NCBI RefSeq assembly: GCF_034190915.1
Contig: NW_026947491.1
Coordinates: 19,594,101 to 19,658,100, forward strand
Reading direction: 5' to 3'
DNA from: Cavia porcellus
Taxonomy: Eukaryota; Chordata; Mammalia; Rodentia; Caviidae
DNA: 64,000 nucleotides
The position numbers and the translations under genes are program-made. Within the stretch, counting starts at the first letter, position 1; every line of letters begins with the position of its first letter. The notes below the pieces were generated by a model. That model searched no databases and was not told the DNA's origin. It saw nothing but the letters and a program-made list of their open reading frames with translations. Positions 48,438 to 60,985 of this stretch are shown here, piece by piece.

Positions 48438-49274
48438 ATGCTTCATTTATGTATATGTCAAATTCGTTATCCATGTTTTGGAAGTTCGCCATTATTTATG
48501 TGAAGAGGTTTTTAATGACTTTTGAGTTGCGTCCACCCTTCTTACTGACTCCAATCAATCTTTTTTTGTTTTTCTTTGCTTTATCTTATAGCTGTTTGTT
48601 TGAGTTTTCATGGTCACTTATATTTTAAGATATTTAAGCTATATTTAAGATAGCTTTTTTTCATGGTTGGTAATTACAATCTTATCTTTTTGAAATGTTC
48701 TTCTATGATCACCTTCATTCAATATGTTGTGTATCCTTTCAATTAATTTTAGTCTCCTGGATTTTTGTTTGTATGTGTTTCATTGATTCCATTTGTTTGT
48801 TATTTTTAACATTCATGGTTTCCATCATTTTCCTGAATACCTCTATTATTTTTTAAATCTGTGTCTGCTTTAATGTCTTTCATTTTGGTCATCATTTCCT
48901 TTTTAACTTATTTTTAAATTAGATTATTTTTTTGCAGTCTCTTCCATTTGTTTTTTTCACTTCTGCTGCTGTCATTTCAGAAGGTTCCTGTGGTTGGCTT
49001 CTGATTTCATCTCATTATGCTCTGGACTTGTCATGGTTGGGCTGGATTTTTGTTGTTGTATTTTGCTTCTTCATCATCATGTCATTTTCTATTTTATTTT
49101 GTTTTCTTTGTTGATGCTTGTAGATATCTTATGTTAGATAGCTTTATCCCTGATATTAATGCTCCCCTAGGAAATGTCTGTTCTTGAGGATACCTTGTAG
49201 TTGTAGGTGGTTCTTGGTTTTTATGTCCGTCCTAACAACATATCTTCCCTAGGTATTAGCAAAATGAAGTTGCT

Positions 49275-49368
49275 GGGGCTGGGGATTTAGCTTAGCGGCA
49301 TAAGTGCCTGCTTTGTAAGCGCGTGGCTGTGAGTTTGATCCCTGGTACCAATAAAAAAAAAAAAAAAG
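49275..49368 (+). mobile_element. ID-type SINE
   Basis: GGGGCTGGGGATTTAGCTTAG body, B box GTTTGATCCC, GGTACCAATAAAAAAA tail. Flanks GAAGTTGCT and GAAATTGCT suggest a short target duplication. Confidence 0.9.
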
Positions 49369-49369
49369 G

Positions 49370-50290
49370 AAATTGCTATTTGACCCAGGGCCATTCCTTT
49401 GGTACTAGACTAGGTGATGTTTATGACCTCTTACAATCACAATGTTGTCTCATCAAGTGGAAGAAACCTTTTGTAACAGGTATGACATCCTGGTAAAAGT
49501 AGTACAGTTTGCAATAACAATAAACTCAAGCACAGCCTGTATATTGGCAAACTGTGATAACTGATCACTTGATACCTTTAACCAGAGGAGCAAGTACTAC
49601 AGTTATATAATAAAATCCAATTTATGCCAGAAACTCATATACAGTGGTTATCCAATTAGTTGACTAATTTTGCCCAGCTGTGGAGGAGGAGGTTTAAAAG
49701 GGATAGTAGAATGTGGAGTTGAATGAGGTTAAGTATAGCAGAATAATTTTGACCTTGCCTTGTGTAGTCTAATATAATTTTAGATTTTCTCTACCTTATT
49801 TTTCCAAATGAAGTTGAATAGTGGGGAGAAAAACTTCACCTATCTTATATATATCAGATCTCGTAGATTGTTACTCCTCGATGTGTTCTGCTGTGTCTTT
49901 ATTTTGGTTGCCATCTCAAAGATCTTATTGGCTGAGGGACACCATATACCTTGCTTGTATATAATTAACCTCATGGTAGTTATAAATCACACTGGATCTT
50001 CATTTATTATTCTATCCCTATTTTGGATAAAGGAAAGCATTTTGAAGAGCCCCACATATTTTAGTCATAGTCCCATAATATTTAGCCTGAGGAGCAAGGA
50101 TCAGAAGAATAATATGAATCAGGCCTCACCCATCAAACTTGTACCTCAGAGTCTTGTGCATAGAACAGTTTGTAGGGACATTTTGGGCTCTGTTCCTTTC
50201 ATCTATGCATTCATAATTTCTCCTATCATGTGTTTTGGGTTCCTGTTTCTTCCTTAATTTTCTCATATCTGCTTTCTTCCATACTTTCAA
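49370..50290 (+). other. Intron segment with an unassigned 149-codon frame
   Basis: An open frame at 49,808-50,257 encodes hydrophobic stretches (LLLLDVFCCVFILVAI; SSFIILSLFWI; FIYAFIISPIMCFGFLFLP). I do not recognise a family. It lies within the zinc-finger intron between repeat blocks and has no upstream support. It is more likely chance or a relic of a repeat than a gene. Confidence 0.25.
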
Positions 50291-52175
50291 GAGTCTTACG
50301 AAGGAACTTATGTAAGTAAGAGCAGAAGTAATGGAATTAAATTAATACAAAGAATTAATGAATCGAGACTCTTTGAAAACAAGATAAATAAAAAAGATAT
50401 ACAAAAATGATAAATTTTTAGCCATTCTTACCAAAATAAGAAAGTCCCCCAAATTAATGCAGTTAATAATAAAAGGGTAAAATCACAATGGAGTCCGCTG
50501 AAATTCAGAAAAACATTGGTACCTACTCTGAGAACATGTACTGTAATAAAATGGAAAATTCAGAATAAATGGATGGGTTTCTAAATGTGTATGAGATACC
50601 AAATCTAAATTAAGAACATAAAAGTATTGTAAATAATCCAATGTCAGTTAACTAAATTGAAGAAACAATTCAGAACTGACATTTAAAAAGTCAGAAACCA
50701 GTGGGTTCACAGCCAAATTTGCAAGACTTTTTTAAAAAATTAATACCAACACTCCTGAAACTCATGATATTGAAAGAGAAAATACACTTCCAAAGTCAAT
50801 CCTGGAAGCAAATATTACTCTAAATTCAATACCAGGAAGAGATCCAATTAAAAAACTAAACTAATAGTGAATCTCTTTTAAAAATTCTGAATAGCATCTA
50901 AGAAAGATAATTCAGGAACTCATCAAAATGATCATAAAATGTGATCAACTAGGACTCATTTCAGGGATGCAGCCATGTTACAGCATACACAAATTAATCA
51001 GTGTAATGTAGTACAAAAAAATAAAGTCATAATCATGTCAGTTAATGCATAAAAAATTTGATAAATTCAAAATCCGTTTTTGGTAAAAATCCTGAAGTAA
51101 ACAGGTTTAAAAGTTCTGTGTCTCAGTCTGATAAAGACCATCTGCAATGGACCAATGGACAGTGTGACACTAAATTCGGGAAGTTGAAATCTTTCCCTGC
51201 AACATCAAGAACAAGGCCAAGATATCTGGTATCACCTCTCTTAGTCAATGAAGTTCTTGAAACACTAGGAAGCAGATAAGAGGGAAAAGGGGATATGATA
51301 CGGAAGAAAGAATTTAAATTATGTGCAGTTGACATGATTGTCAATATTGAAGATCTCAAAATCTCCTTTAAAAGATTCCTAGTATAAAAAAAAAGAGTCC
51401 TAGTATTAACAACAAATTCAGTACCACAGAAAAATAAAAGAGTCAGCACTCAAAAATTAATAATGTTCCCATGCATCAGTAACCAACTCACCAAGACAGA
51501 ATTTAGGGATACTATAACTTTAACAATAGCATCAAGTAAATGGAATTATTTAAAAATTAAACCAGAAAGCAAAAGATTCCTACAATAAAACATACAGTTG
51601 CCTGAGAAAGGAAATTGAACAACGTATCAGGAAACAAAAAGATGTCTCCTGTTCCTGGATAGGCAGAGCCATGTTAGTATAAATGGCCATGTTTCTATAA
51701 CTGTTTTTCAGATTTAATGAAATACCAGTCAGAATGCCAGAAGCAACCTTCACAAAACTGGAGAAAATAAAACGTACAGTTCATGAGAAGCTTGGTGAAA
51801 CTTAACCAAAAAAAAAAAAAAAAAAAAAAAAAACAACCTGGGTAACAAGGACAAGACACAAAAAAGGAGGACAAGATAGAGAGGATCAGTCTTGGACTGC
51901 AAGTTACACTATAAGACTGTGTAGTACAAAGTACATTTTTTTGAAAAATACTATGGACTAATGAAAGAATAGAGGAGGCAGAATTAACTCCTTACATACT
52001 CACCTATTTTAATTTTGACAGAAACACCCCATCCTTTCACTGGAATAATGGTAGTCTACACTAATGATGCTAGGAAAACTGAACTATATATATGACAAAG
52101 ATTGAACTGAAGCATGTTTATTACCATACATTAAACAAATAAAAATGGATCAAATATCTTGATATTACAACTGAG
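50290..52175 (+). mobile_element. LINE-1 ORF2 fragment, highly decayed
   Basis: Sense-strand LINE-1 with recognisable reverse-transcriptase parts (GATCAACTAGGACTCATTTCAGGGATGCA; TGCCAGAAGCAACCTTC region) and the following ORF2 part (CACCCCATCCTTTCACTGG; AAATGGATCAAATATCTTGATA). Many stops and a poly(A) insertion at about 51,810-51,832. Ends just before a B1-like piece (52,178-52,255: GTGGTAGTGTACACCTGTAATCC). Confidence 0.75.
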
Positions 52176-52518
52176 AGCCTAGTGTGGTAGTGTACACCTG
52201 TAATCCTAGCACTTAGGAGACCGAGGTAGAGGTTGGTAGTTTGCAGGATCCCTCTCTGAACTGTGGAATCAGAACACAAATATAGTATCTGTGAACACTG
52301 TACGCAACCAGTGCTACTATTTCTCTAATGCTATAGCAGTGCCTTGGAATCTAGTATCAGAATTGTTGTGTGAAACTATGTATACACATAGGTTTGGGAA
52401 TCAAGACACAGTTACTATTGGAAGAAATCAAACTTGATTCAGGTTTACAAGAGCAGTTCAGATATCCTAGGGTATGACTCTCAACCTTCTTTCAGGAAAT
52501 ATATCTGTGATTATTTAG

Positions 52519-52674
<156 letters not shown>

Positions 52675-52849
52675 TAATTATAGAGCATTGGTACATATTC
52701 ACTGGTAGTGATTCATTAAATAGAATGTGAAAATATTTTGAATGATATCTCAGGCTTGTTACCATTATTATAACATGTGTCTAACTGCCATCTGCTAATT
52801 TTTCTACAATGATTTAGTGACTTTTTTGTATTTCTATGCTAACATTCAG

Positions 52850-52907
52850 GAAGGACTTGGGAAAAACATCAAATTGAAGAATACAAATATTTCTCAAGAA
52901 ATCTAAG
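52850..52907 (+). CDS. Second KRAB exon (b/C-type)
   Basis: 58-bp exon between ACATTCAG and GTAATT. Joined to the previous exon's single leftover G it reads GRTWEKHQIEEYKYFSRNLR, matching the short box that follows KRAB-A in the ZNF14-like group (GKKWKDQNIEDEYK style). It ends in phase for the zinc-finger exon: AG|A completes Arg, then NEEVAKW. Too short to be found as an isolated open frame. Confidence 0.88.
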
Positions 52908-54360
52908 GTAATTTGCATTCATAAGAAAAAGAAATATTCTCTAAGAATTATTAAGCAGAAATATTACAACCAAGGAAACTAGACTAAGGAAGTTATCTTC
53001 ACATTTATTTAATCTCACAAAAATTCTCCTGGTATGCATACAGGCTGACACTGAATCCAGAAATATTCTGATATAGGAAACTAACTTGGTAGAGATACTA
53101 TGCAACAAGGGATACTATTTCGTACGTCAGTACAAAAAACTTATTTCATGATCAACACCATGAAAATGTATGAATTTGCTCTTAGGTATTGTACAGAAAC
53201 TTATATAGAGGACCTAAACATGAGTTTCTGTCAATGTTGAATATTTATTCTTTTAATAGATAGATAGATAGATAGATAACTGAATATGAGACCTGAATTA
53301 TCTAAAAATTGCTACCCTGGAAGCAGTATTCAAAAGATAAATTAATGCAAGTGTAATGATAGATGTTTGCAAAACATTTTCGATGTTGATAGGTATATAA
53401 AACAGAATGATTTAGATTCTCATTGCACAGATGAGATGATAAGTTTGATATGATCCAAGCAAACCTCCCTATGTACATTCTGAAAGGATTTACAATTATC
53501 ATATCTTAGTTGTACATGCGTAGTCATGCTCAAATCAAGGTGTACATGAGGATTTACAATACCTAAGTTGTGAAAATAATTCACAATACCTCAGTTCTCC
53601 TAGCAGCCTAGCTGCCTACTGTGGAATGCATGGATAAGGAGTGTATGGGGTGGGCTCAGCACAGTACTGCCTTCTTATAATACCAACACTCTTCTCATCT
53701 CAGCAAACAGGATGGCAACATGAAGTTCACACTCTCCAAATTCACGATCAGGAAGACTCTAAAAACAAGACATAACAAATGTAGAAATGTAATTTAGTGC
53801 TAAGACCCTCATTTAATTCTCAGCACTGAAAAAATGTATTATATTTTAAGCCTTAAAGAATAATATCATATCTTTTGACAAAAACAAAACACCAGAGTAA
53901 ACAGATGGGACTCTTGTCTCATCATGTTAAGTGATGTAAGTCAAACACAGAAAGTGAATTACCACTTTTTTTATATGAGATACCAAAATGTAAGTTAGGT
54001 AGTAAAATTAAAGAGAAATGATAGAGAACAGAAAGACTGAATTGCTAGAGATGTGAAGGATGACCTGGGTAAGGAAAGAAGGGGAGAGTGATGGGGGAAA
54101 ACATGTCATAAATGATTAATACTATCAATGACCAAAATGAGACTGAATCTCAAGTACAGCAAATATTTATCAATTTAAAATTCCCAAATGAATACCATCA
54201 TTTAAGGAATGTGTGACTTGGAGGCCTTCTCCAGGGCATTCAGTCAATTCATTGTCAAAAATTTTTAGCAGCCATCAAAGCAAAATTTGTCCAGGTAAAT
54301 TATTTATAGAGAAACCTTTTTCTAGTGTTTAATATTTTTGGTTTTTGTTTTTCTTTACAG

Positions 54361-56245
54361 AAATGAAGAGGTAGCAAAATGGTCTGAATATAAACCTTGG
54401 AATCAATATGAAGACCTATTCCTTTGGGCTTCAGATGCCAATATGGACATGCAACAAGCTGCTTTCAACCCAGTTGAGAACTTTGCTTGGAGAGAGCCCC
54501 CAATTGGGCACTTATCACAAAATATACCCATGTTACCTCATATTGACATGAAGTCAGATGAATATTTGGGATTTGATGACCATCTGTTTACATTTAATGA
54601 GCAGAGAAAAACCTGCCATGATCTCCAGTCCTTTCTAAAACATGCAAAGACACAGACAGGAAACATGCCTTATCAATATGAGCAACATGGCAAAACATAC
54701 TCTGAAAGTAGTATAATAACTTACCTTGTAGAGAAGACCATTGTAGAAAAGAAAAGCATGGAAGCTTGCAGGGCTCCCAGTGGTATTCAAATTTATGAAA
54801 GTATTGACACTGGAAAGAAACCATATATATGTAAGCAATGTGGGAAAACTTTCAATACACAAAGTTCTTGTAAAATTCATGAAAGATTTCATATGAAGGA
54901 GAAACGTTATGTATGTAAGCATTGTGGGAAAGCATTCAAAACACACAAAGACTGTCAAAGACATACAAGAATTCACACTGGGGAGAAACCTTATGTGTGC
55001 AAGGAATGTGGAAAAGCATTCATTACAAAGAGTTCTTATAACATACATGAAAGAACTCACACTGGAGAGAAGCCTTATGTGTGCAAGCAATGTGGAAAAG
55101 CCTTTTCTACAAAGTATTATTATAACATACATGAGAAAGTTCACACAGGGGAAAAACCTTATGTTTGCAAGCAGTGTGGGAAAGGATTCACTATGCAGAT
55201 TACCTGTAAAATACATGAGAGAATTCACACTGGGGAGAAACCCTATGAATGTAAGCAATGTGGGAAAGCATTTAGCACGCTCAGTAGCTGTAAAGTACAT
55301 GAAAGAATTCACACTGGGGAGAAACCCTATGTATGTAAGCAGTGTGGAAAGGCATTTAGCACTCACAGTTATTGCCAAACACATAGGAGAACTCACACTG
55401 GGGAGAAACCATATATTTGTAAACATTGTGGGAAAACATTCACTACACGTTTTTTTCGTCAGATACATGAAAGAACTCACACTGGGGAGAAGCCTTATGT
55501 GTGCAAGGATTGTGGGAAGGCATTCACTGCATACCAGTACTGTCAAAAACATGAAAGAAATCACAGTGGGGTGAAACCTTATGTTTGCAAGCAATGTGGG
55601 AAGGCATTCACTTTGCAGAAAACTTGTAAAATACATGAAAGAATTCACACTGGGGAGAAACCTTATGTGTGCAACGAATGTGGAAAAGCATTCACTAGAA
55701 AGTGTTCTTACAAAAGACATGAAAGAGTTCACACTGGTGAGAAACCTTATGTGTGCAAACATTGTGAGAAAGCATTTACTACTTACCGAGAGCATCAAAG
55801 ACACGAAAGAACTCACCTTGGGTCAAAACCTTATGTTTGTAAATACTGCGGGAAAGCATTTACTACACATGGAGACCATCAAAGACATGAAAAAACTCAC
55901 ACTAGGGGGAAGCCTTTTGTATGCAAGCAGTGTGGAAAGGCATTTACTACCAAAAGCTATTCCAAAATACATGAAAAAAGTCACACAGGGGAGAGATCTT
56001 ATGTGTGCAAGCAGTGTGGGAAGGCATTCTTTACCCACCAATCTTGTCAAGTACATGAAAAAATTCACACTGGGGAGAAACCATATGTGTGCAAGAAATG
56101 TGGAAAGGCATTCACTAGGAAGAATTCTTATAATGTACATGAAAGAAGACATACAGGGGAGAAACCTTATGTGTGCAAGCACTGTGGGAAGGCATTCACT
56201 ACACGCAGATACTGTCAAATACATGAAAGAAGTCACACAAGTTAA
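54361..56245 (+). CDS. Zinc-finger exon, 17 C2H2 fingers
   Basis: Terminal coding exon from the acceptor TTTCTTTACAG to TAA at 56,243-56,245. About 155 residues of linker come first, with a decayed finger (YQYEQHGKTYSESS, Cys lost). Then 17 complete fingers of the form C-x2-C-x12-H-x3-H, mostly PYVCKQCGKAF with TGEKP linkers. Linkers before fingers 2, 10, 13, 14 and 15 are altered (MKEKR, SGVKP, LGSKP, TRGKP, TGERS). No finger carries the usual Leu at helix position 4. With the KRAB exons the protein is 690 residues (from 38,939) or 685 (from 52,531). Expected nuclear, DNA-binding repressor; target unknown. ORFs on the other frames and strand here are shadows. Confidence 0.95.
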
Positions 56246-56291
56246 AATTCCTAGAGTGTCAGCCTTGAAAAGATTTGCTAATTCTCATTTT

Positions 56292-56340
<49 letters not shown>

Positions 56341-57310
56341 AGTGGGTAGAAACCTGTTTTATATAAGCAGTGTGGAAAAGAGCATTCAATGAACAGTTTT
56401 TTATCAACTACATAAAAGAAATATCCTGGAAAGAAACCCTAAATGTGTGAGCCTATTTTGAAAATCTTGTGAAAATTCCTTATAGAGTGGGGGCCTGTGC
56501 AAGTTTAATCAGATATTTGAGGTCATCACTTCTTCATAAATTTTCCAGAAAATACAGTCCCAGATGGAGATGCCTTAGAATGTATTCCGTCTGTGTTTTT
56601 CAGTAAATCACTTGTAAAGTCTGAACATCTGTAGTGCTTAAAAATATCTTTAATGTTTAAAAAAAATTGACGTAATATATTTTTATGTAAGCCATTATCC
56701 TTGAACTTAAAATATAGTGTCTTCTAATTAAACAAGGAAAACTGAAATGTATTTCTCACCTGTTTTTTTGTACTGAGGATTGAACTTACAACCTCGTGCT
56801 TGCCAGGCTGGCACTTGTGGTACTGAGCTAAATGCCTAACATATTTCTCACTTCTAAGTAGTTTAATATTCATATAGTTTTGATTTTGTTTTGTTCCTAC
56901 TATTAGTATTGAGCAATACAAAGGTGTATTTTTGTAGTAATGTAATTTCCCTGTAGTTTTGATTTTAATTTTCTGTTTATGAACTTCTTATTCTTTAAAA
57001 AAATTGTTTTTCAACTTCAAGTTGTAGTATGTATGAGTATGTATGCAAATTTAGACGTGAACATACATTTTTGAAAAAAGTTTGTTTTCACACAACCTGT
57101 AGAGTAGCACATGATTTTATTTTGATAACCTTAGTAGAAACCTGGATATATCCCAACATACTTATATCAAGTATGTAATATCTATTTTGCTTTCAAGTCG
57201 TCAATATTATGATTTACATAGCTTTATTTCCATCAGCATTTGACTTTTCATGCTTATAGTGTTATGACTTGTCATAATTTTACCACCACTTATACCTAAA
57301 AATAAACCAA
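56246..57310 (+). other. Zinc-finger 3' UTR region
   Basis: A (TA)n microsatellite of about 22 units lies at 56,293-56,337, 50 bp after the stop. A decayed zinc-finger-like echo follows (about 56,355-56,440: ATAAGCAGTGTGGAAAAG, GAAAGAAACCCTAAATGTGTGAGCC), so the finger array once ran further. A degraded reversed ID SINE is at 56,762-56,838. AATAAA at 57,301-57,306 is a possible polyadenylation signal. Confidence 0.5.
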
Positions 57311-57519
57311 CCTGCTGTTTTTGATTGTGCAAGACCAGATGGACCATTACTTGTCTGCAAAAGTGCATCATGAATTGCAATAATGAATCAGTCCCTACTA
57401 GCAAGACAGTGTTAATATGAGGCATATGTAAAAATTTACAAGTTGGGGTTAAAAGTACTGACCATGAAAGAATGGAAAAGTTAAGCTGGCCCATTGGTGA
57501 ATTGCTTCATTAAACTTCT

Positions 57520-59760
57520 AAACTTCTCAAGTTGACAAAATGTATCAATCATTACAATTTGAAAGCAGGAGGAACCTGGAATAGCAAAAACAACTCACCA
57601 ATAAAGGCAAGGCAGGGGGCATTGCAATCACTGTCTTGGAATTATATTACAAAGCTACTGAGGTAAAATCAGCATGGTACATGCAATCAAAATAAATAAA
57701 TACAGACCTGAGGGTCAGTGAAACAGAAGATGCTGACACAACTGTAATACCCTGAGCCACTCTTATCTTTCACAATGGAGCCAAACATAATTTACTAGAA
57801 GGAAGATTATCTCTTTAATAAATGGTGCTGGAAAAAATGTGCATGACAAAGGCTAAAAGTAGACTCATGTCTATCAGTATGCAAATCTAAATCAACCATC
57901 TAAATATTAAAACTAAAGCACTAAATCTTCTGGAAGAGAATATAGGTAGAAATCTTGGAGACATATGTGTAGGCAGAGAGTTCATGAAAAAAACTGAGAT
58001 TACAAGGGAAATATTTAAAAGAACCAACAACTAGGATTTCATCTTAGTAAAAATGTTTTTCATACCAAAAGATATAAACCCTCATAGTGATAAAGCAACA
58101 CACATACTGAGAAAAATATTTTACTTAGTTGTCCCTCAGACAAGGCTTTTATTTACAACATATGAAGAATTGAAAAAAAAATCAGACCCTCTAAATTCAA
58201 AAACTCAATCCAAAAATTGGCATCTGGGATGAATACACAATTCTCAGGTGAGAAAATACAAATGATAAATATATGAAAAAGTGTTTAATGTCATTTGTCA
58301 TTTGAGAGATGCAAATTAAAACAACACTGAGATTCCATCTCCTTACGAATGACTGTCATCTAGAAATCAACAAAAAATGGTGGGTGGCCTGTATAGAAAA
58401 AGGAACTCTTCTCCTTGATGGTAGGAATACAAACTGGTGCAACCACTGTGAATATCATATGGAGATTCATTTAAAAAAAAAAACCTAGAATTAAAGGTAT
58501 CATCTGTACTAGCTACTCCTCTTCTGGATATCTTCCCAGAATAAATACAAATACCACAATCCATGTTCACAGCAGCAAAACTTGTAATAATTTTATCTTG
58601 GAAACAACTCAAATGTCCATTAGCTGAGGAATGGATAAAAGGCGTGGCCTTTTTTATATAATAGAGTGCTACTCAGCCATAAGTATGATAAATTTAAGTC
58701 TTTTATAGGTAAATGGATGCAACTTGAGGCCATACTCATAAATGAAATAAATTTGACTAACGTGCTAGTATTGTCTCCCTGGTGTGAAAACCTGAAAGAG
58801 TAAATAAGGGTCAAAATGTACAATAGATACTGTGAAATGAGAAGAAATTTTTCAAAAGATTAAAGGAGCTAGGATGGGGGTAAACAGGTAGGATGAGAAA
58901 TGGAAAAAAAAAACAAGATAGTTATACTACTAGCTCCTTATATCACTGAAAAGAAACCTTTGTGCTAGTTCTTTTTGAGAAGATTAATGCTTATATCTTG
59001 TACTCTGTTTTAAAGATAAAAATATTCTATGTATTAACTATTATTATTCTCCTCATTTTGTTATGAAATTTTGTCTCACTTTTTTCCATAAAATAAAATT
59101 TAAAATAAGAGGAAGCAAGATAACGTCACGTACAGTTACAAGTTCCCTATGCAGATATTATCATTATATATATCTAAATGTACCAATAAAAATCATACAA
59201 AATGACTGTGCAGATTGAAAGTAAGGTGGCAGGCAACAATGGCCCAAGATGGTAGCCTCCGGTGTTTAGTGGGACCTTTGCCAAGCTGGGACCTGGAGCA
59301 CTGAGAAACCAAGCAATCCATACTCTCCGTGGTGAGGGGCTGTGAGCCGGGTGGCCAGCAGGCTAAACATCACACCCACCCCCCACCCCATCCCACACTT
59401 AGCAAGTGGGAGCCAGTGATCTGGACATCCTTTGAGAGGCTGACCATAGACAATGTAGCAAATAGAGGGGATTTCCTTCTACCATCTCTTTGAAGGCAAG
59501 TACTTCTATCGCTGTTTTGCTTTGTTCTAATTAATGGTGTTATTTTAGCTTATTTTGTTTTGTTGAACTTCAACATACATGAAAGTATGGACAGCCATCT
59601 TGAAGAGAATGAGAGACTCTATGACAGCCATTAGTTAGTTCTTTACTGTCTGATTTTGAAGACCTAAAACACCTTCCTCATTTTGCTCAGTCTGATGTCC
59701 TATTTTGGTCTGTTTTGTTGTGTTTAATTTTTCCCCCTTTTAAAATAAAATTTTTTTAAA
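57520..59760 (+). mobile_element. LINE-1 3' half, decayed
   Basis: Sense LINE-1: end of ORF2 (57,560-57,960), the end region with CAATCCAAAAATTGGCATCTGGGATGAATACACAATTCTC (58,200) and AAATGTCCATTAGCTGAGGAATGGATAAAA (58,610), matching the 16-22 kb element, then 3' UTR to TTTTAAAATAAAATTT at about 59,740. The 59,560-59,755 part is the same 3' UTR-like unit seen at 6,540. No open frame remains. Confidence 0.8.
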
Positions 59761-59854
59761 AAGTAATTCTGACCTGCTAATTTGCCTCATCATTCTAGTT
59801 CTGCCCTGTAATAGATATTTCATGTTTTCAGTTGAAAGTATATTTTGAAATATT

Positions 59855-59925
59855 GTTTTTGTTACCCAAAATCGAACTCAAGATCTTGCACTCATCAGGC
59901 AGATGCTTGTGCCACTGAATTACAA
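59855..59925 (-). mobile_element. Old ID-like SINE, reversed
   Basis: Reverse complement of AAAATCGAACTCAAGATCTTGC to CCACTGAATTACAA retains a B-box-like sequence and A-box-like TGTAATTCAGTGG. Heavily diverged. Confidence 0.55.
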
Positions 59926-60280
59926 TAATTTTTTTTTTATTTGAAGGAGAAAAAAATACAGAAGGACCAAGTAAACACAGTAACAACAAAGAAAAACTCA
60001 GAACAATAGGCTTTATTGTTGGGGATGTGACTAGGATCAAAGTTTTGCAATGTACAATGTTCATAATGATGATGAACTAGTTGAAAGACCAAGGATTCCC
60101 TGGAAATCAGTATTTTACTTGTTATTACAAAGTTAGTCTAGTAAATGATTCAGCAGCTATTTCAATACTCTGAAGCACCCATTCCTGATAAATGAATAGA
60201 ATGTAATGTCTGCTTTTGTTCCTGTTATATCTTCATTAAGAGTTTAGTAGACTCACTAGTATTTTGCAGAAGAATACTTT

Positions 60281-60386
60281 TTTTTTTTTCTTTGTCTTTT
60301 TCCTTTTCATCGGTACCAGGGATCAAACTCACGACTGCCTGCCTGCAAGGCAGGCTCTTATGCCACTGAGCTAAATCCCCAGCCCC
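60281..60386 (-). mobile_element. ID-type SINE, reversed, with TSD
   Basis: Reverse complement GGGGCTGGGGATTTAGCTCAG, B box GTTTGATCCC, GGTACCGATGAAAAGG. Flanked by AGAAGAATACTTTTT on both sides. Copy 1 (about 37,393, GAAGAATTTTTTTAAG) has no insert. Confidence 0.93.
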
Positions 60387-60654
60387 AGAAGAATACTTTT
60401 TAAAGTGTATATCATGTGGAGCATACTGTCAAAGAAGTACTGAGGTCAATTCTGAGGTCCTTAGCATTTCTTTCAGTACTCTTCACTGAAACACTGGTCT
60501 GAAATTCTAACCTCTTCTGCCTCTCTATGGTTTCTCTAAGGCTCATGTCCCATGACTCCTTCAACTATCCTTGGAGGTCTGGTTGTTCTCTCCCTCTACT
60601 TATCTCCTGTAGGAAATAATTCAGCATTTGATATCACGTTGTCCACAAACTACT

Positions 60655-60985
60655 TGTCATAGTGATTTTTTACTCATCGCTGAGACAAAATAGCTGATGC
60701 CCAAAGTTAGGGAAGTAAAGGTTTATTTCTTGCAGGTTTCAGTACATAGTTGGCTCCAAGGCAGGGTGGCATGGTGGGGCCACAGTTCACGGCAGCTGCA
60801 AACAGCAAGGTAGAAACCAGCAAAATAGAGAGACAGACCTTCCTGCCATTACATCATATCCTGGCTCCACCTCTAGGCAAGTGTAGCACTTACATCACCA
60901 ATCCAAGTACTAGACAATGAACCAATCACAAATACATAATTGCATGAGGTTTGGGGGCCACTGACACAAACCATGACACTACTTA
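60655..60985 (+). mobile_element. DNA-transposon-like element, copy 2
   Basis: Closely matches 31,688-32,030 along its whole length (see that entry). It lies in the copy 2 upstream region; copy 1 at about 37,670-37,700 lacks it. Confidence 0.6.

Larger units (their letters stand above)
44253..49262 (-). mobile_element. LINE-1, reversed, near full length, inactive
   Basis: Read on the minus strand, the 3' end is at about 44,255 and the 5' side at about 49,130-49,262. Visible in order from 3': the end region, the ORF2 C-terminal half (45,135-45,500), reverse transcriptase (45,570-46,330), the N-terminal part (46,500-47,700) and ORF1-like sequence (47,900-49,100). Every frame is broken by stops and shifts. 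An ID SINE (47,118) and a reversed B1 SINE (48,245) have inserted later. The minus strand of this element is antisense to the zinc-finger gene. Confidence 0.8.
38942..52518 (+). other. Intron 1 of the KRAB-zinc-finger gene
   Basis: About 13.6 kb from the GTGACA donor to a TTATTTAG acceptor. 38,942-39,500 matches copy 2 (62,981-63,510). 39,500-43,400 is AT-rich, with a degraded B1-like SINE near 40,870-40,985 and poly(T) runs at about 40,208 and 40,670-40,700, and no other gene. The rest is LINE-1 and SINE sequence listed separately. Confidence 0.6.

Noticed and set aside
54635..55816. 393-codon minus-strand ORF and long + frame ORFs over the finger exon
   Set aside because: Repetitive finger coding leaves other frames open; they are shadows of the C2H2 array.
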